NCBI GenBank assembly: GCA_964465665.1
Contig: CAYXKM010000085.1
Span: 1-24,824, forward strand
Reading direction: 5' to 3'
Source of the DNA: JAKEGN01 sp964465665
Lineage (GTDB): Bacteria > Pseudomonadota > Gammaproteobacteria > Steroidobacterales > Woeseiaceae
Length of the DNA stretch: 24,824 nt
Position numbers and translations under genes: made by a program. Positions 1 through 6,924 of this stretch are shown piece after piece. A model generated the notes under the pieces. That model had not been told where the DNA came from. It saw only the letters and a list, made by a program, of their open reading frames with translations, and made no database searches. Position 1 is the stretch's first letter; every line of letters starts with the position of its first letter.

Positions 1-48
1 GCCGGCCGAAACCCCGGCCAGGCCGCCTGTCTTCTTCTTGTCGTTCAT
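1..48 (-). CDS. prpC: 2-methylcitrate synthase, N-terminal fragment (cut by window edge)
   Basis: Only the first 16 codons are visible on the minus strand. They read MNDKKKTGGLAGVSAG, and the GGLAGVSAG stretch is the typical opening of 2-methylcitrate synthases. PrpC condenses propionyl-CoA with oxaloacetate in the cytoplasmic methylcitrate cycle. The ATG at 48 is preceded by a strong AAGGAG (53-58 on the plus strand, read in reverse) at a short spacing of 4 bases. It lies 33 bases downstream of prpB, as in the common prpB-prpC order, which supports the assignment although no catalytic residue is in view. Any other citrate-synthase-family member with this N-terminus remains formally possible. 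Confidence 0.8.
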   Translation of the reverse strand, partial: MNDKKKTGGLAGVSAG

Positions 49-81
49 TTTTCTCCTTCGGCTACTCTGATCCGTCACGCG

Positions 82-972
82 TTACTTCTTCGTGAGGCCT
101 TTTTCTGCAAACAACTTATCGAGCCTGGCTTCGTATTCGTGATAGCCGAGCACTTCATACAGTTCGGCGCGCGTTTGCATGCTATCGACGACGGAGCGCT
201 GTGTTCCCTGCTCGCGCAGCGTGCGGTAGACATTCCAGGCCGCCGCGGCCATTGCGCGATAGGCGGACAGCGGGTACAGCGCCAGACGTACGCCGGCTTT
301 CGCGAGTTCATCCGTCGTGAATAACGGCGTCTTGCCGAATTCGGTGAGATTTGCCAGCACCGGCACATTGATAGCCTTCGTAAACTGCCGATACTCGTCC
401 AACGTGGTCAGCGCTTCGGCAAAGATCATGTCGGCTCCGGCTTCGACGTAAGCCGCCGCCCGATCGAGCGCTGCCTGCTGGCCCAGGACGGCGTGCGCGT
501 CGGTGCGGGCCATGATCGTGAACCGGTCGTCGGTTCTGCCGTCGACCGCCGCCTTGATGCGGTCGACCATTTCTTCTGTTTCCACCAGCGCTTTGCCGGG
601 TCGGTGCCCGCAACGCTTCGCGGCAACCTGGTCTTCGATATGACAGGCCGCGGCACCGGCACGAATCATTTCCCGCACTGTCCGGCCAATCATGAATGCA
701 CTTCCCCAGCCGGTGTCGGCATCGACCAGCAAGGGGAGATCACAAACGTAGGTGATGCGCCGGATGTCCTCGCATACATCCGGGAGAGTGGTCATGGCCA
801 GGTCCGGCAGGCCGAAGGAAGCATTCGCGACTCCGGCGCCGGAGAGGTAAATGGCGCGGAATCCCGCTCTTTCCGCCAGCAGCGCCGCGTACGCATTGAT
901 TGCGCCGGCCACTTGTAAAGGCCGTTCTTTTTCAATGGCTTGCCAGAATTTTTCGCCTGCGCTCGAAGGCAT
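82..972 (-). CDS. prpB: 2-methylisocitrate lyase
   Basis: A 296-residue member of the isocitrate lyase/PEP mutase superfamily, the normal size for PrpB. It cleaves 2-methylisocitrate to pyruvate and succinate, the last step of the methylcitrate cycle. Visible motifs are DADTGWG (residues 84-90, metal and substrate binding), HIED (111-114) and the active-site loop KRCGH (119-123) with catalytic Cys121. Isocitrate lyase proper is much longer, and PEP mutase and oxaloacetate decarboxylase relatives lack this loop, so PrpB is the best call. The ATG at 972 has an AAGGGA ribosome site 8 to 9 bases upstream. A promoter candidate lies at 1008-1036, and prpC starts 33 bases downstream, so the two are very likely co-transcribed. 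No PrpR-type regulator gene is in the window. Confidence 0.95.
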   Translation of the reverse strand: MPSSAGEKFWQAIEKERPLQVAGAINAYAALLAERAGFRAIYLSGAGVANASFGLPDLAMTTLPDVCEDIRRITYVCDLPLLVDADTGWGSAFMIGRTVREMIRAGAAACHIEDQVAAKRCGHRPGKALVETEEMVDRIKAAVDGRTDDRFTIMARTDAHAVLGQQAALDRAAAYVEAGADMIFAEALTTLDEYRQFTKAINVPVLANLTEFGKTPLFTTDELAKAGVRLALYPLSAYRAMAAAAWNVYRTLREQGTQRSVVDSMQTRAELYEVLGYHEYEARLDKLFAEKGLTKK

Positions 973-1007
973 GATGCCGTCCCTTCCCGGATGAAATTTT
1001 AATAGGG

Positions 1008-1036
1008 ATTATGACGGCTATTGGTGCCAGTGTTCA
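1008..1036 (-). promoter_or_regulatory. putative sigma70 promoter for prpBC
   Basis: On the minus strand the gap upstream of prpB shows a -35-like TGAACA (1031-1036, 4 of 6 to consensus), a 17-base spacer and a -10-like CATAAT (1008-1013, 5 of 6). This would place the transcript start about 30 bases before the prpB ATG. It is the best promoter-like match I found in the 150-base gap between the phospholipase D gene and prpB. Inferred only from consensus matching. Confidence 0.4.
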
Positions 1037-1122
1037 CTTGTTTGCATTATCGGTCGCCCGCTCGCCGAAAACTGCTCCTGCGTTTTCGGCGCTTCCGTTG
1101 TCCATGGCGGTCGTGCGGGCTC

Positions 1123-2649
1123 CTACAGCTGCCCTTCCGGCGCGATTTTCTGGAACCAGGCGGAAAAGCGCAGCCAGCCGCTCGCCAGCGGTTCGCTGGT
1201 TTCAACGACCGCGGTGCCGTCGACGAGGCCGTGCCACTCCAGCCGCCCCTTGTCATCCTGTTCGAGCTTGTAGCTGAACCCGGGAAGCCGTGACCTGAAA
1301 CGCTCGACCATTGGTGCCACCATCTCCGGTGCATCGATCAGTACGCCCATCTCGGTATTGATGTCGATGGCACGCGGGTCCAGGTTCAGCGAGCCGACGA
1401 AAAGATAGCGCCGGTCGATCGCGACGAGCTTGGTATGCAAGGTCAACGAATCCAGTTTTTCGCCGGTATCGGGATCGGCCTGCGTGGCATTGGCGCGCGC
1501 TTCGTACAGGTCGACGCCAGCCTCGAGCAGCCGCTTGCGATAGCCGGCGTAACTCGAATGCACGGCAACATGATTGGTTGAGGCCAGTGAGTTGGTCAGC
1601 ACGGTCACCTGCACTCCCTTGTCGACCACACTCCGCCAGAAATCGAGCCCGGTGTCGCGGGGAATGAAGTAGGGATTGATGACGATGACCTCGGACTCCG
1701 CGCCGGCGATGACCTCCACCATGCGCGTCACCAGGATCTTTTGGTCCATCGATATCTCGTTCAACAACTTGTCCGGATCGTCCGTGATGACCTCCGCATC
1801 GGCCGGATAGAACATGGCCTTGCGGTCCAGAAGATCCTTGACGAGTGGGGTATCGATCGACTTGAGATAGATGTCGCGGCCGATGCTGTTGACCGCCAAC
1901 AGCATCTCCTCGCGCAAGGCCTCATACGACCCGACGTCGCGCTTCAGCGCGGAAATAGGGTAGGAAAGCGGGTGGTTCCAGTAGCGGTCGAAGCTCGCCG
2001 ACACTCCCGCTGCAACGGGCCCGAAAGCGAGCATGTCGAAGTCGACGAACTCGGAATCTGTCTTTAACTGGAAGTATTCTTCAGCGACATTACGGCCGCC
2101 GACTATCGTCACATGGTTGTCGACCGTAAACGACTTGTTGTGCATGCGGCGATTCGCGCGCTCGAAGTCTTTGAGGAAATTGACTGCCTGAATGCCGCCG
2201 CGCGCCACCGGGTTGAACAGCCGAACCTCGATATTGGGATGGTAATCGAGCAACAGCAGGGATTCGTCCCGTGCCGTTGTGAACACGTCATCGAGGAGGA
2301 AACGCACGCGCACGCCCCGCTCCGCAGCCTCGACCAGTTTGCCGCTGAAGATCAGGCCGGCGCTGTCCTTCTTGATCAGAAAGTACTGAGTATCGATGCT
2401 GCGTTCCGCGCGATCGATCAGGGCGAGTCGGGCACCCAGCGCATCGAGCCCGGTCGGTAGCGGGTAGAAGCCGGATTTTCCTTCGTGGGTTTCGCTCCAG
2501 GCAGCGACGCTTTGTGCGAGCGCAGTATCGGCCGTATCGGTTAAGGTATGGCTTTCGGTTCGTTCGACCTCGGTTGGCAGGGATGCGCAACCGGCGATCA
2601 GCAGCAACAGGTACACAGCGATCTTTTTCAACGGTTCTACTCGCCTCAC
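1123..2649 (-). CDS. phospholipase D-family lipoprotein, cardiolipin synthase C (YmdC/ClsC)-like
   Basis: A 508-residue protein with two HKD (HxKxxxxD) catalytic motifs: HNKSFTVD around residues 170-177 and HTKLVAID around 405-412, each followed by the usual GGRN or GSLNLDPR continuation. The N-terminus is a lipoprotein signal peptide: Lys-rich start, LLLLI core and lipobox LIAGC with Cys21. The body, from PLPTGLDALGARLALI onward, resembles the YmdC/ClsC branch, which transfers phosphatidyl groups from phosphatidylethanolamine and phosphatidylglycerol to make cardiolipin. The lipid anchor suggests action at the periplasmic membrane face. The start taken is GTG at 2649 with GGGG upstream; TTG at 2631 is an alternative that still leaves the signal peptide. 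The substrate is not proven, so another phosphatidyltransferase is possible. It lies between acuI and prpB with gaps of 72 and 150 bases, so it may be its own unit. Confidence 0.88.
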   Translation of the reverse strand: MRRVEPLKKIAVYLLLLIAGCASLPTEVERTESHTLTDTADTALAQSVAAWSETHEGKSGFYPLPTGLDALGARLALIDRAERSIDTQYFLIKKDSAGLIFSGKLVEAAERGVRVRFLLDDVFTTARDESLLLLDYHPNIEVRLFNPVARGGIQAVNFLKDFERANRRMHNKSFTVDNHVTIVGGRNVAEEYFQLKTDSEFVDFDMLAFGPVAAGVSASFDRYWNHPLSYPISALKRDVGSYEALREEMLLAVNSIGRDIYLKSIDTPLVKDLLDRKAMFYPADAEVITDDPDKLLNEISMDQKILVTRMVEVIAGAESEVIVINPYFIPRDTGLDFWRSVVDKGVQVTVLTNSLASTNHVAVHSSYAGYRKRLLEAGVDLYEARANATQADPDTGEKLDSLTLHTKLVAIDRRYLFVGSLNLDPRAIDINTEMGVLIDAPEMVAPMVERFRSRLPGFSYKLEQDDKGRLEWHGLVDGTAVVETSEPLASGWLRFSAWFQKIAPEGQL

Positions 2650-2672
2650 ATAACTACCCCGATCAGGGTGAC

Positions 2673-2730
2673 GGCAATTGCGGTTACTGTCACAAAAATT
2701 GGCAATTAAAGTAGCTGTCCCCTAATTGCC
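2673..2730 (-). repeat. REP-like tandem half-repeats with GGGGACAG end
   Basis: Read on the minus strand, two 21-base units repeat with a 28-base period: one at 2701-2721 (begins GGGACAG, ends AATTGCC) and one at 2673-2693 (begins GTGACAG, ends AATTGCC). They agree at about 15 of 21 positions. A third GGCAATT copy in inverted orientation forms the last codons and stop of acuI. The GGGGACAG end resembles the ends of REP-type palindromes that in many gammaproteobacteria accompany REP-associated tyrosine transposases; that link is inference, and no transposase is in the window. Confidence 0.45.
2693..2730 (-). terminator. possible intrinsic terminator of acuI, overlapping its stop
   Basis: On the minus strand GGCAATTA (2723-2730) pairs perfectly with TAATTGCC (2701-2708) across a 14-base loop, directly followed by AATTTTT. 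The left arm overlaps the final acuI codons and TAG stop. The stem is AU-rich and the loop long, so it would be a weak terminator. The same bases also form part of the repeat at 2673-2730. Confidence 0.4.
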
Positions 2731-3714
2731 GATCTCGACCACGATGCGCCCGGTAACTGTACCGTCGATATATGCCTGGAAAGCGCCCGGCAGTTCGCCA
2801 AACGTTATGGTCCTGTTGCCGATCGTGTCCAGGTGCCGTGGCAACAGATCGCTCCCTATGCGCTTCCAGACCGCGAGTCTGAGATCGCGCGGAGTATCGA
2901 CAGAGTTGACGCCGAGCAAGCATACAGCCCTCAGAATGAACGGCATGACGGTCGTGTGCAACTCGAAACCGGCTGCAAGTCCGATGCTCGCGATGTTGCC
3001 GCCGTAGTTCATTGTGCGAGTCAGCCAGGCGAGGTACTCACCACCGAGGTTGTCGATCGCTCCTGCCCATTGTGCCGTTTCCATCGGCCGTTTGCCGAGA
3101 TCGAGTTCGCTCCGCAAAAGAATGCGGCTGGCGCCGATGCCCTTCAGGTACGCGGACTGCTGTGCTTTTCCGGTCAGCGCCACAACCTCGTAGCCGCGGC
3201 CCGCCAGCATGTCGATGGCAACGCTGCCGACACCGCCGGTGGCACCGGTCACCACAACCGGGCCGTTTTCCGGCCTCTGGCCGTTCTGTTCCAGCCGATG
3301 AACCGCCAGCGCAGCGGTGTAGCCGGCGGTACCGATCTGCATCGCCTGCGTAGTTGTCATGCCATCGGGAATCGGCACAACCGCCTCCGCCGGCACACGC
3401 GCGTATTCTGCGTAACCGCCGTCACGGGTTTCACTGAGACCGCAACCGTTGACCAGTACCTTGTCGCCCTTGCGGAATCTTGCGTCGTCCGAACTCACGA
3501 CCGTGCCCGCGAGATCGATGCCGCCGACCAACGGATAGCTGCGGAGTATCCGCCCCTTGCCGGTTGCGGCGAGGGCGTCCTTGTAGTTGATGGTCGAATG
3601 GCTGACTTTGATCACTACCTCGCCCGGCGACAGGTCATCAAGTGACATCTCGGCAAATCCCGCAACGATGGCCTTTTCCTGCTGGTCGATCCTGAAAGCA
3701 CGAAACTTTTTCAT
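2722..3714 (-). CDS. acuI: acrylyl-CoA reductase, YhdH/AcuI-type NADPH oxidoreductase
   Basis: A 330-residue zinc-free medium-chain dehydrogenase/reductase of the YhdH/YhfP family. Family members of the AcuI type reduce acryloyl-CoA to propionyl-CoA with NADPH in the cytoplasm. Visible features are the N-terminal GroES-like domain (NYKDALAATGKG around 43-54, GGIDLAGTV around 64-72), the Rossmann nucleotide loop TGATGGVGS (156-164), and the family C-terminus ending GRIVVEIGN. The ATG at 3714 is chosen because it gives the standard MKKFRAF start; an in-frame ATG at 3771 would add 19 unrelated residues and run into the upstream gene. It begins 25 bases after that hydrolase gene, so it is likely co-transcribed. 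The prpB-prpC genes two positions downstream would consume its product propionyl-CoA, which fits an AcuI role. A generic quinone oxidoreductase is the alternative. Confidence 0.87.
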   Translation of the reverse strand: MKKFRAFRIDQQEKAIVAGFAEMSLDDLSPGEVVIKVSHSTINYKDALAATGKGRILRSYPLVGGIDLAGTVVSSDDARFRKGDKVLVNGCGLSETRDGGYAEYARVPAEAVVPIPDGMTTTQAMQIGTAGYTAALAVHRLEQNGQRPENGPVVVTGATGGVGSVAIDMLAGRGYEVVALTGKAQQSAYLKGIGASRILLRSELDLGKRPMETAQWAGAIDNLGGEYLAWLTRTMNYGGNIASIGLAAGFELHTTVMPFILRAVCLLGVNSVDTPRDLRLAVWKRIGSDLLPRHLDTIGNRTITFGELPGAFQAYIDGTVTGRIVVEIGN

Positions 3715-3739
3715 TGTAGGTTTTCCGAAAGACTCAGCC

Positions 3740-4696
3740 TCATTGTCGCTGTTGATCGAGCCAGTGCTCAAGTCCCATGGTGTTAAGGCCGATGTCGGTA
3801 TCGACTATTGCATGCAACCGGTCCGCGTCGCCGGCAAATCCGTGCTCGCGCAGCTCATCGTAGAGGTAGCGGAACATGCTCGTGTGCATGCATCCGGTGC
3901 GGTTTGCGTCGTTGGCGTGCCGTTTCGCCATCGCGACGAAATCATCGATTCGCCGGTGCATGTCATCAGCAAGCCGCTCGAGATCGGTCACGCGACTGTA
4001 GTGCGTGAGATAAAGTTGCCGCGGTTGCTCCGCCATGATGCGGTCGATCGCTTTGTGCGCCTCCGGCGGATCGAAGTGCACGGGTGTGGTCGTCGGAAAA
4101 ATGAACTCACCTTTGATCGTGTCGAGTTCGCGATAGGAAATACCGAAACTGTCCCCGGTGAACACGCCAGTCGAGCGCGGGTCGGACAGGCAGTAATGAT
4201 GCCTGGCATGTCCCTCGGTGTAGATGCATTGCAGCGGCCGCCCGGAAAGCTCGAAGACCTCCCCGTCGCCGGCTGTGACGACGCGGTCGGAATCGATCGC
4301 GACGATCTCGCCGTACATGTTTTGATATGCGGCCTCGCCATACACTGCCTTCGAACCCTCGATCAAACGCGCAGGGTCGATCATGTGCGGCGCGCCACGG
4401 GGATGCACTACGGCCACTGCGTTCGGCAGCTCTCGCATCAGACGTCCGGCGCCGCCCGCGTGGTCGAGGTGAATGTGTGTCAGGAATACGAACTCGACAT
4501 CGGATGGATCCACACCTGCCTGCCGCAGCGCATCGACCAGGCGCGGAACGCTGTGATTGACGCCGGTATCGACAAACGCGCCGCGTCCGTTCTCGACGAT
4601 CAAGTGGCTCGCGTCCAGCAACGGGCGGACGAAATCAGTATCGATCGCCGTGATGCCGTCGCCAAGCGTGGTCGTCCGGGCCGCGTGCTCCGGCAT
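3740..4696 (-). CDS. metallo-beta-lactamase-fold hydrolase
   Basis: A 318-residue MBL-fold protein with the zinc motif HIHLDH at residues 74-79, followed by the later metal ligands in GHARHH, TGDSFG and LTHYS. No signal peptide is seen, so it is probably cytoplasmic. The family covers glyoxalase II, lactonases, thioesterases and others; the exact substrate cannot be read from the sequence. The start is ATG at 4696: longer in-frame starts to 4942 overlap the cytochrome gene and give an arginine-rich non-family leader. No clear ribosome site precedes it, but it begins 14 bases after the cytochrome stop, so translational coupling is likely. A conserved C-terminal helical region of about 90 residues follows the MBL core. 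Neighbouring acuI suggests, without proof, a thioesterase-like or detoxification role. Confidence 0.9.
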   Translation of the reverse strand: MPEHAARTTTLGDGITAIDTDFVRPLLDASHLIVENGRGAFVDTGVNHSVPRLVDALRQAGVDPSDVEFVFLTHIHLDHAGGAGRLMRELPNAVAVVHPRGAPHMIDPARLIEGSKAVYGEAAYQNMYGEIVAIDSDRVVTAGDGEVFELSGRPLQCIYTEGHARHHYCLSDPRSTGVFTGDSFGISYRELDTIKGEFIFPTTTPVHFDPPEAHKAIDRIMAEQPRQLYLTHYSRVTDLERLADDMHRRIDDFVAMAKRHANDANRTGCMHTSMFRYLYDELREHGFAGDADRLHAIVDTDIGLNTMGLEHWLDQQRQ

Positions 4697-4710
4697 GGGG
4701 GTCCGGGTAA

Positions 4711-5364
4711 CTACCGGTCCTTGTCCGGTGTGATCAGGCCGTCCCGCGACGCATAGAAAGATGCAATCGTCGCGATATCTGCGTCGCTCAGGCCCGCAGC
4801 AAACGCTGCCATCACGTTGCCGGTGCGTTTGCCGTCCTTGTATTGGCGGAGGGCGTGCACGAGGTAGTCTTCCTGCTGTCCCGACAGCACCGGCGGGTCG
4901 GGTGTCATCGCGGCTCCGGCAACGCCGTGGCAGGTTACACACACTTGAGCGGGAGCGAATCCAGCAACGTCGTCGGCTTCGACATCGTCGCTGGCCGTTC
5001 CCTTCGATTCAAACCAGTTCGCAAGGTGGTCGATGTCCTCGTCACTTAAGCTCCCGCCCTGCGCCTGCATGGTCGGGTGCGGCCGGTCTCCGTTGCGATA
5101 GGTGATGAGGGCCGATTTGATGTACGCGCTTTTCTGTCCGCCGAGTCGTGGCACCCGGTACGACGGATACGCATTGCGGTAACCCTCGATGCCGTGGCAA
5201 CCCATGCAGGTATAGGCGACAACAGCGCCTTGCCCGGCGGCGTCCTCTGCCCAAACAGGTTGCGCAAGCAGCATACCGGCCTGCAGCAGTATCAGCAGCG
5301 TGATCGCACTGTAAGTCTTTGTTATCACAGTAATTATTGGCCTGACAATTCCATGGCGCACCAT
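4711..5364 (-). CDS. diheme cytochrome c (c4-like), periplasmic
   Basis: A 217-residue exported protein with two class I cytochrome c domains. Heme-binding motifs are CMGCH (53-57) and CVTCH (142-146). Likely axial methionines are Met99 in HPTM and Met185 in GNVM, each just before a conserved LSD(E/A)D segment. The N-terminus has a hydrophobic signal segment ending near AQPVWA. Duplicated domains of about 90 residues match cytochrome c4, a periplasmic electron carrier to terminal oxidases. The ATG at 5364 has no strong ribosome site; GTG at 5328 would give a cleaner signal peptide (MITKTYSAITLL) and is a real alternative. It heads the group with the MBL hydrolase and acuI, an unusual partnership whose electron-transfer role is unknown. 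Confidence 0.9.
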   Translation of the reverse strand: MVRHGIVRPIITVITKTYSAITLLILLQAGMLLAQPVWAEDAAGQGAVVAYTCMGCHGIEGYRNAYPSYRVPRLGGQKSAYIKSALITYRNGDRPHPTMQAQGGSLSDEDIDHLANWFESKGTASDDVEADDVAGFAPAQVCVTCHGVAGAAMTPDPPVLSGQQEDYLVHALRQYKDGKRTGNVMAAFAAGLSDADIATIASFYASRDGLITPDKDR

Positions 5365-5492
5365 CAGAGCACGTAATGGTAGAGACAGTCTGAATCGAAT
5401 GCCAGCCTGCCACTGCGGGACCCCCGGCGCGGCATGGCATGTCGGCTCGTGCTAGCATTCCCGCGCATTCCGCAATCTTCGCGAGGCTACAA

Positions 5493-6794
5493 GTGAAACG
5501 CTCCATCGTCGTCACGCTGGTAATACTGGCGCTCGTCGTCCTGATTTCGCCGGGCATCGTCGGCAGGCTTGCAGAACGGAACCTGGAACAGGGTATAGAA
5601 CAAGCCAGAACCGACAGCCCGGATGTCGTGGTGACTACCGAGAAATTCAATCGCGGCTGGTTCACGTCCGAAGGACGACACCGCGTTTCGCTGCGTCACG
5701 TCGGCATGCCGGCCGCGGGTGGCGACGGCATGCCATCGATCATTATCGACACACGATTCGATCACGGCATAGTGCCGGTGAGTTCGATGTCGCTGTCGTC
5801 CGGGTCGCTGAAGCCCGGGCTCGCCCGCATGGTTTCTACGCTTCATTTCGACGACGGCCAGGGCAACGTAATCGAGCTGCCTGGCACGATCGTCAGCGAG
5901 ACGAGTCTCGGTGGTGACACAACCGGGCAATACCTGCTTGAGGCGGGGTCGCGCAGTGATGACGGCGGAACGGCAACCTGGTCTGGCGCCGACCTGCAGT
6001 TTGCCGCCAGCAAGGGTCATCGCGAACTGTCGGTCAAGGGCGAGATTCAGCCCTGGTCGTACCGTGCCGGTGAGAGCAGTGCCGAGGTCGGGTTACTGAC
6101 CATCGACGCGCGACAGACCCAGACGGATTTCGGTTTTCCGGTCGGGGATATCGCCATGGCGATCGAGACGTTCGCTGTTGCCGGTCCCGCCGGTCCGATG
6201 AGCGGCTTTGAGAGATTCGACCTCAATGGACGTTCGTCGGTCGATGGCAACGACGTGAATGCACAGTCGCGGATGTCGCTGGAGAAGCTGGCCATTCCCG
6301 CGTTTGGTGACATCGGCGTTTCGATCGATGCCGTGGTCAACGGCCTCGATGCCGCCTCGCTTGGCCGCATTTCGAAAGCACTCAACGAGGCGCGCGCCGC
6401 GGCTGATCCCGAGGCGGCGCTCGGTGACCTGTTCTCCGTCATACAGAAAGACTTCGAATCGTTGCTTGCCCGCGGCGGGGAAATCCGTCTCGACAAGCTC
6501 GACTTTGCCCTTCCGCAGGGCGATATCCGTTCAAAACTGGCCCTGGAGCTGACCGAGTCGAGCGGCGCATTTTCCTGGCCAGCCATCATCATGGCAACCA
6601 CAGCGTCTGCGGATATCAGCGTGCCGCAGGCCCTGGTCGAGATGGGCCTGGAGATGAACCCGGAAGCGGGCAGCCTCATCGACATGGGATTCCTGATACC
6701 GGACGGCGACGTATACCGCATGCAGGCGGAGTTTGCCGCCGGACTGCTGACGGTAAACGGCGCGCCGCTGCCGATGCCCTTTCCAGGCCAGTGA
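5493..6794 (+). CDS. DUF945 family envelope protein (YdgA-like)
   Basis: A 433-residue protein with the DUF945 layout: a single N-terminal hydrophobic segment (IVVTLVILALVVLISPGIVG) acting as membrane anchor, then the family hallmark of a Glu/Gln-rich stretch (LAERNLEQGIEQ) and the motif FNRGWFTSEG, and a long mixed-beta periplasmic domain. E. coli YdgA and YihF are relatives of poorly defined function. The start is the GTG at 5493, with GAGG about 7 bases upstream, giving the typical Met-Lys-Arg opening; an ATG at 5439 would add 18 residues before the anchor. It is divergent from the cytochrome gene (gap 128 bases) and 130 bases ahead of the efflux operon on the same strand. Confidence 0.85.
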   Translation: MKRSIVVTLVILALVVLISPGIVGRLAERNLEQGIEQARTDSPDVVVTTEKFNRGWFTSEGRHRVSLRHVGMPAAGGDGMPSIIIDTRFDHGIVPVSSMSLSSGSLKPGLARMVSTLHFDDGQGNVIELPGTIVSETSLGGDTTGQYLLEAGSRSDDGGTATWSGADLQFAASKGHRELSVKGEIQPWSYRAGESSAEVGLLTIDARQTQTDFGFPVGDIAMAIETFAVAGPAGPMSGFERFDLNGRSSVDGNDVNAQSRMSLEKLAIPAFGDIGVSIDAVVNGLDAASLGRISKALNEARAAADPEAALGDLFSVIQKDFESLLARGGEIRLDKLDFALPQGDIRSKLALELTESSGAFSWPAIIMATTASADISVPQALVEMGLEMNPEAGSLIDMGFLIPDGDVYRMQAEFAAGLLTVNGAPLPMPFPGQ

Positions 6795-6843
6795 CCCCGG
6801 AGGCAGTTCGTTAGCGCGTCCCGGGGTTAGAATACAAATCGAA

Positions 6844-6904
6844 CCGTTCGAGCCCGGACGGTCAAAGACCCTGTGTAGCGACCGCATGACCGGTCCTTGA
6901 ACGG
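6844..6904 (+). other. candidate structured leader (three-way junction) before efflux operon
   Basis: The gap before the adaptor gene can fold as a three-way junction. The outer stem pairs CCGTTCGAG (6844-6852) with CTTGAACGG (6896-6904), nine pairs with one G-U. Inside are hairpin GGTC-AAA-GACC (6860-6870) and hairpin GACCG-CATGAC-CGGTC (6880-6895). It ends 11 bases before the AGGAA ribosome site. It matches no riboswitch or tRNA I recognise; chance folding is possible in a GC-rich spacer. Confidence 0.3.
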
Positions 6905-6924
6905 CGTCAAATAACAGGAATCAC

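Noticed and set aside
2833..3645. 270-codon open frame on the plus strand
   Set aside because: It lies wholly opposite acuI, and its Cys/His-rich translation resembles no family.
6794..6827. ACCCCGG...CCGGGGT inverted repeat after the DUF945 gene as a terminator
   Set aside because: The arms are 7 bases with a 20-base loop and no T run follows on the plus strand, so I do not call it a terminator.
6843..6905. tRNA-like look of the GTTCGAGCCCGG segment before the efflux operon
   Set aside because: The T-arm-like string has no matching acceptor, D or anticodon arms at tRNA distances; the fold available is a three-way junction and not a cloverleaf.
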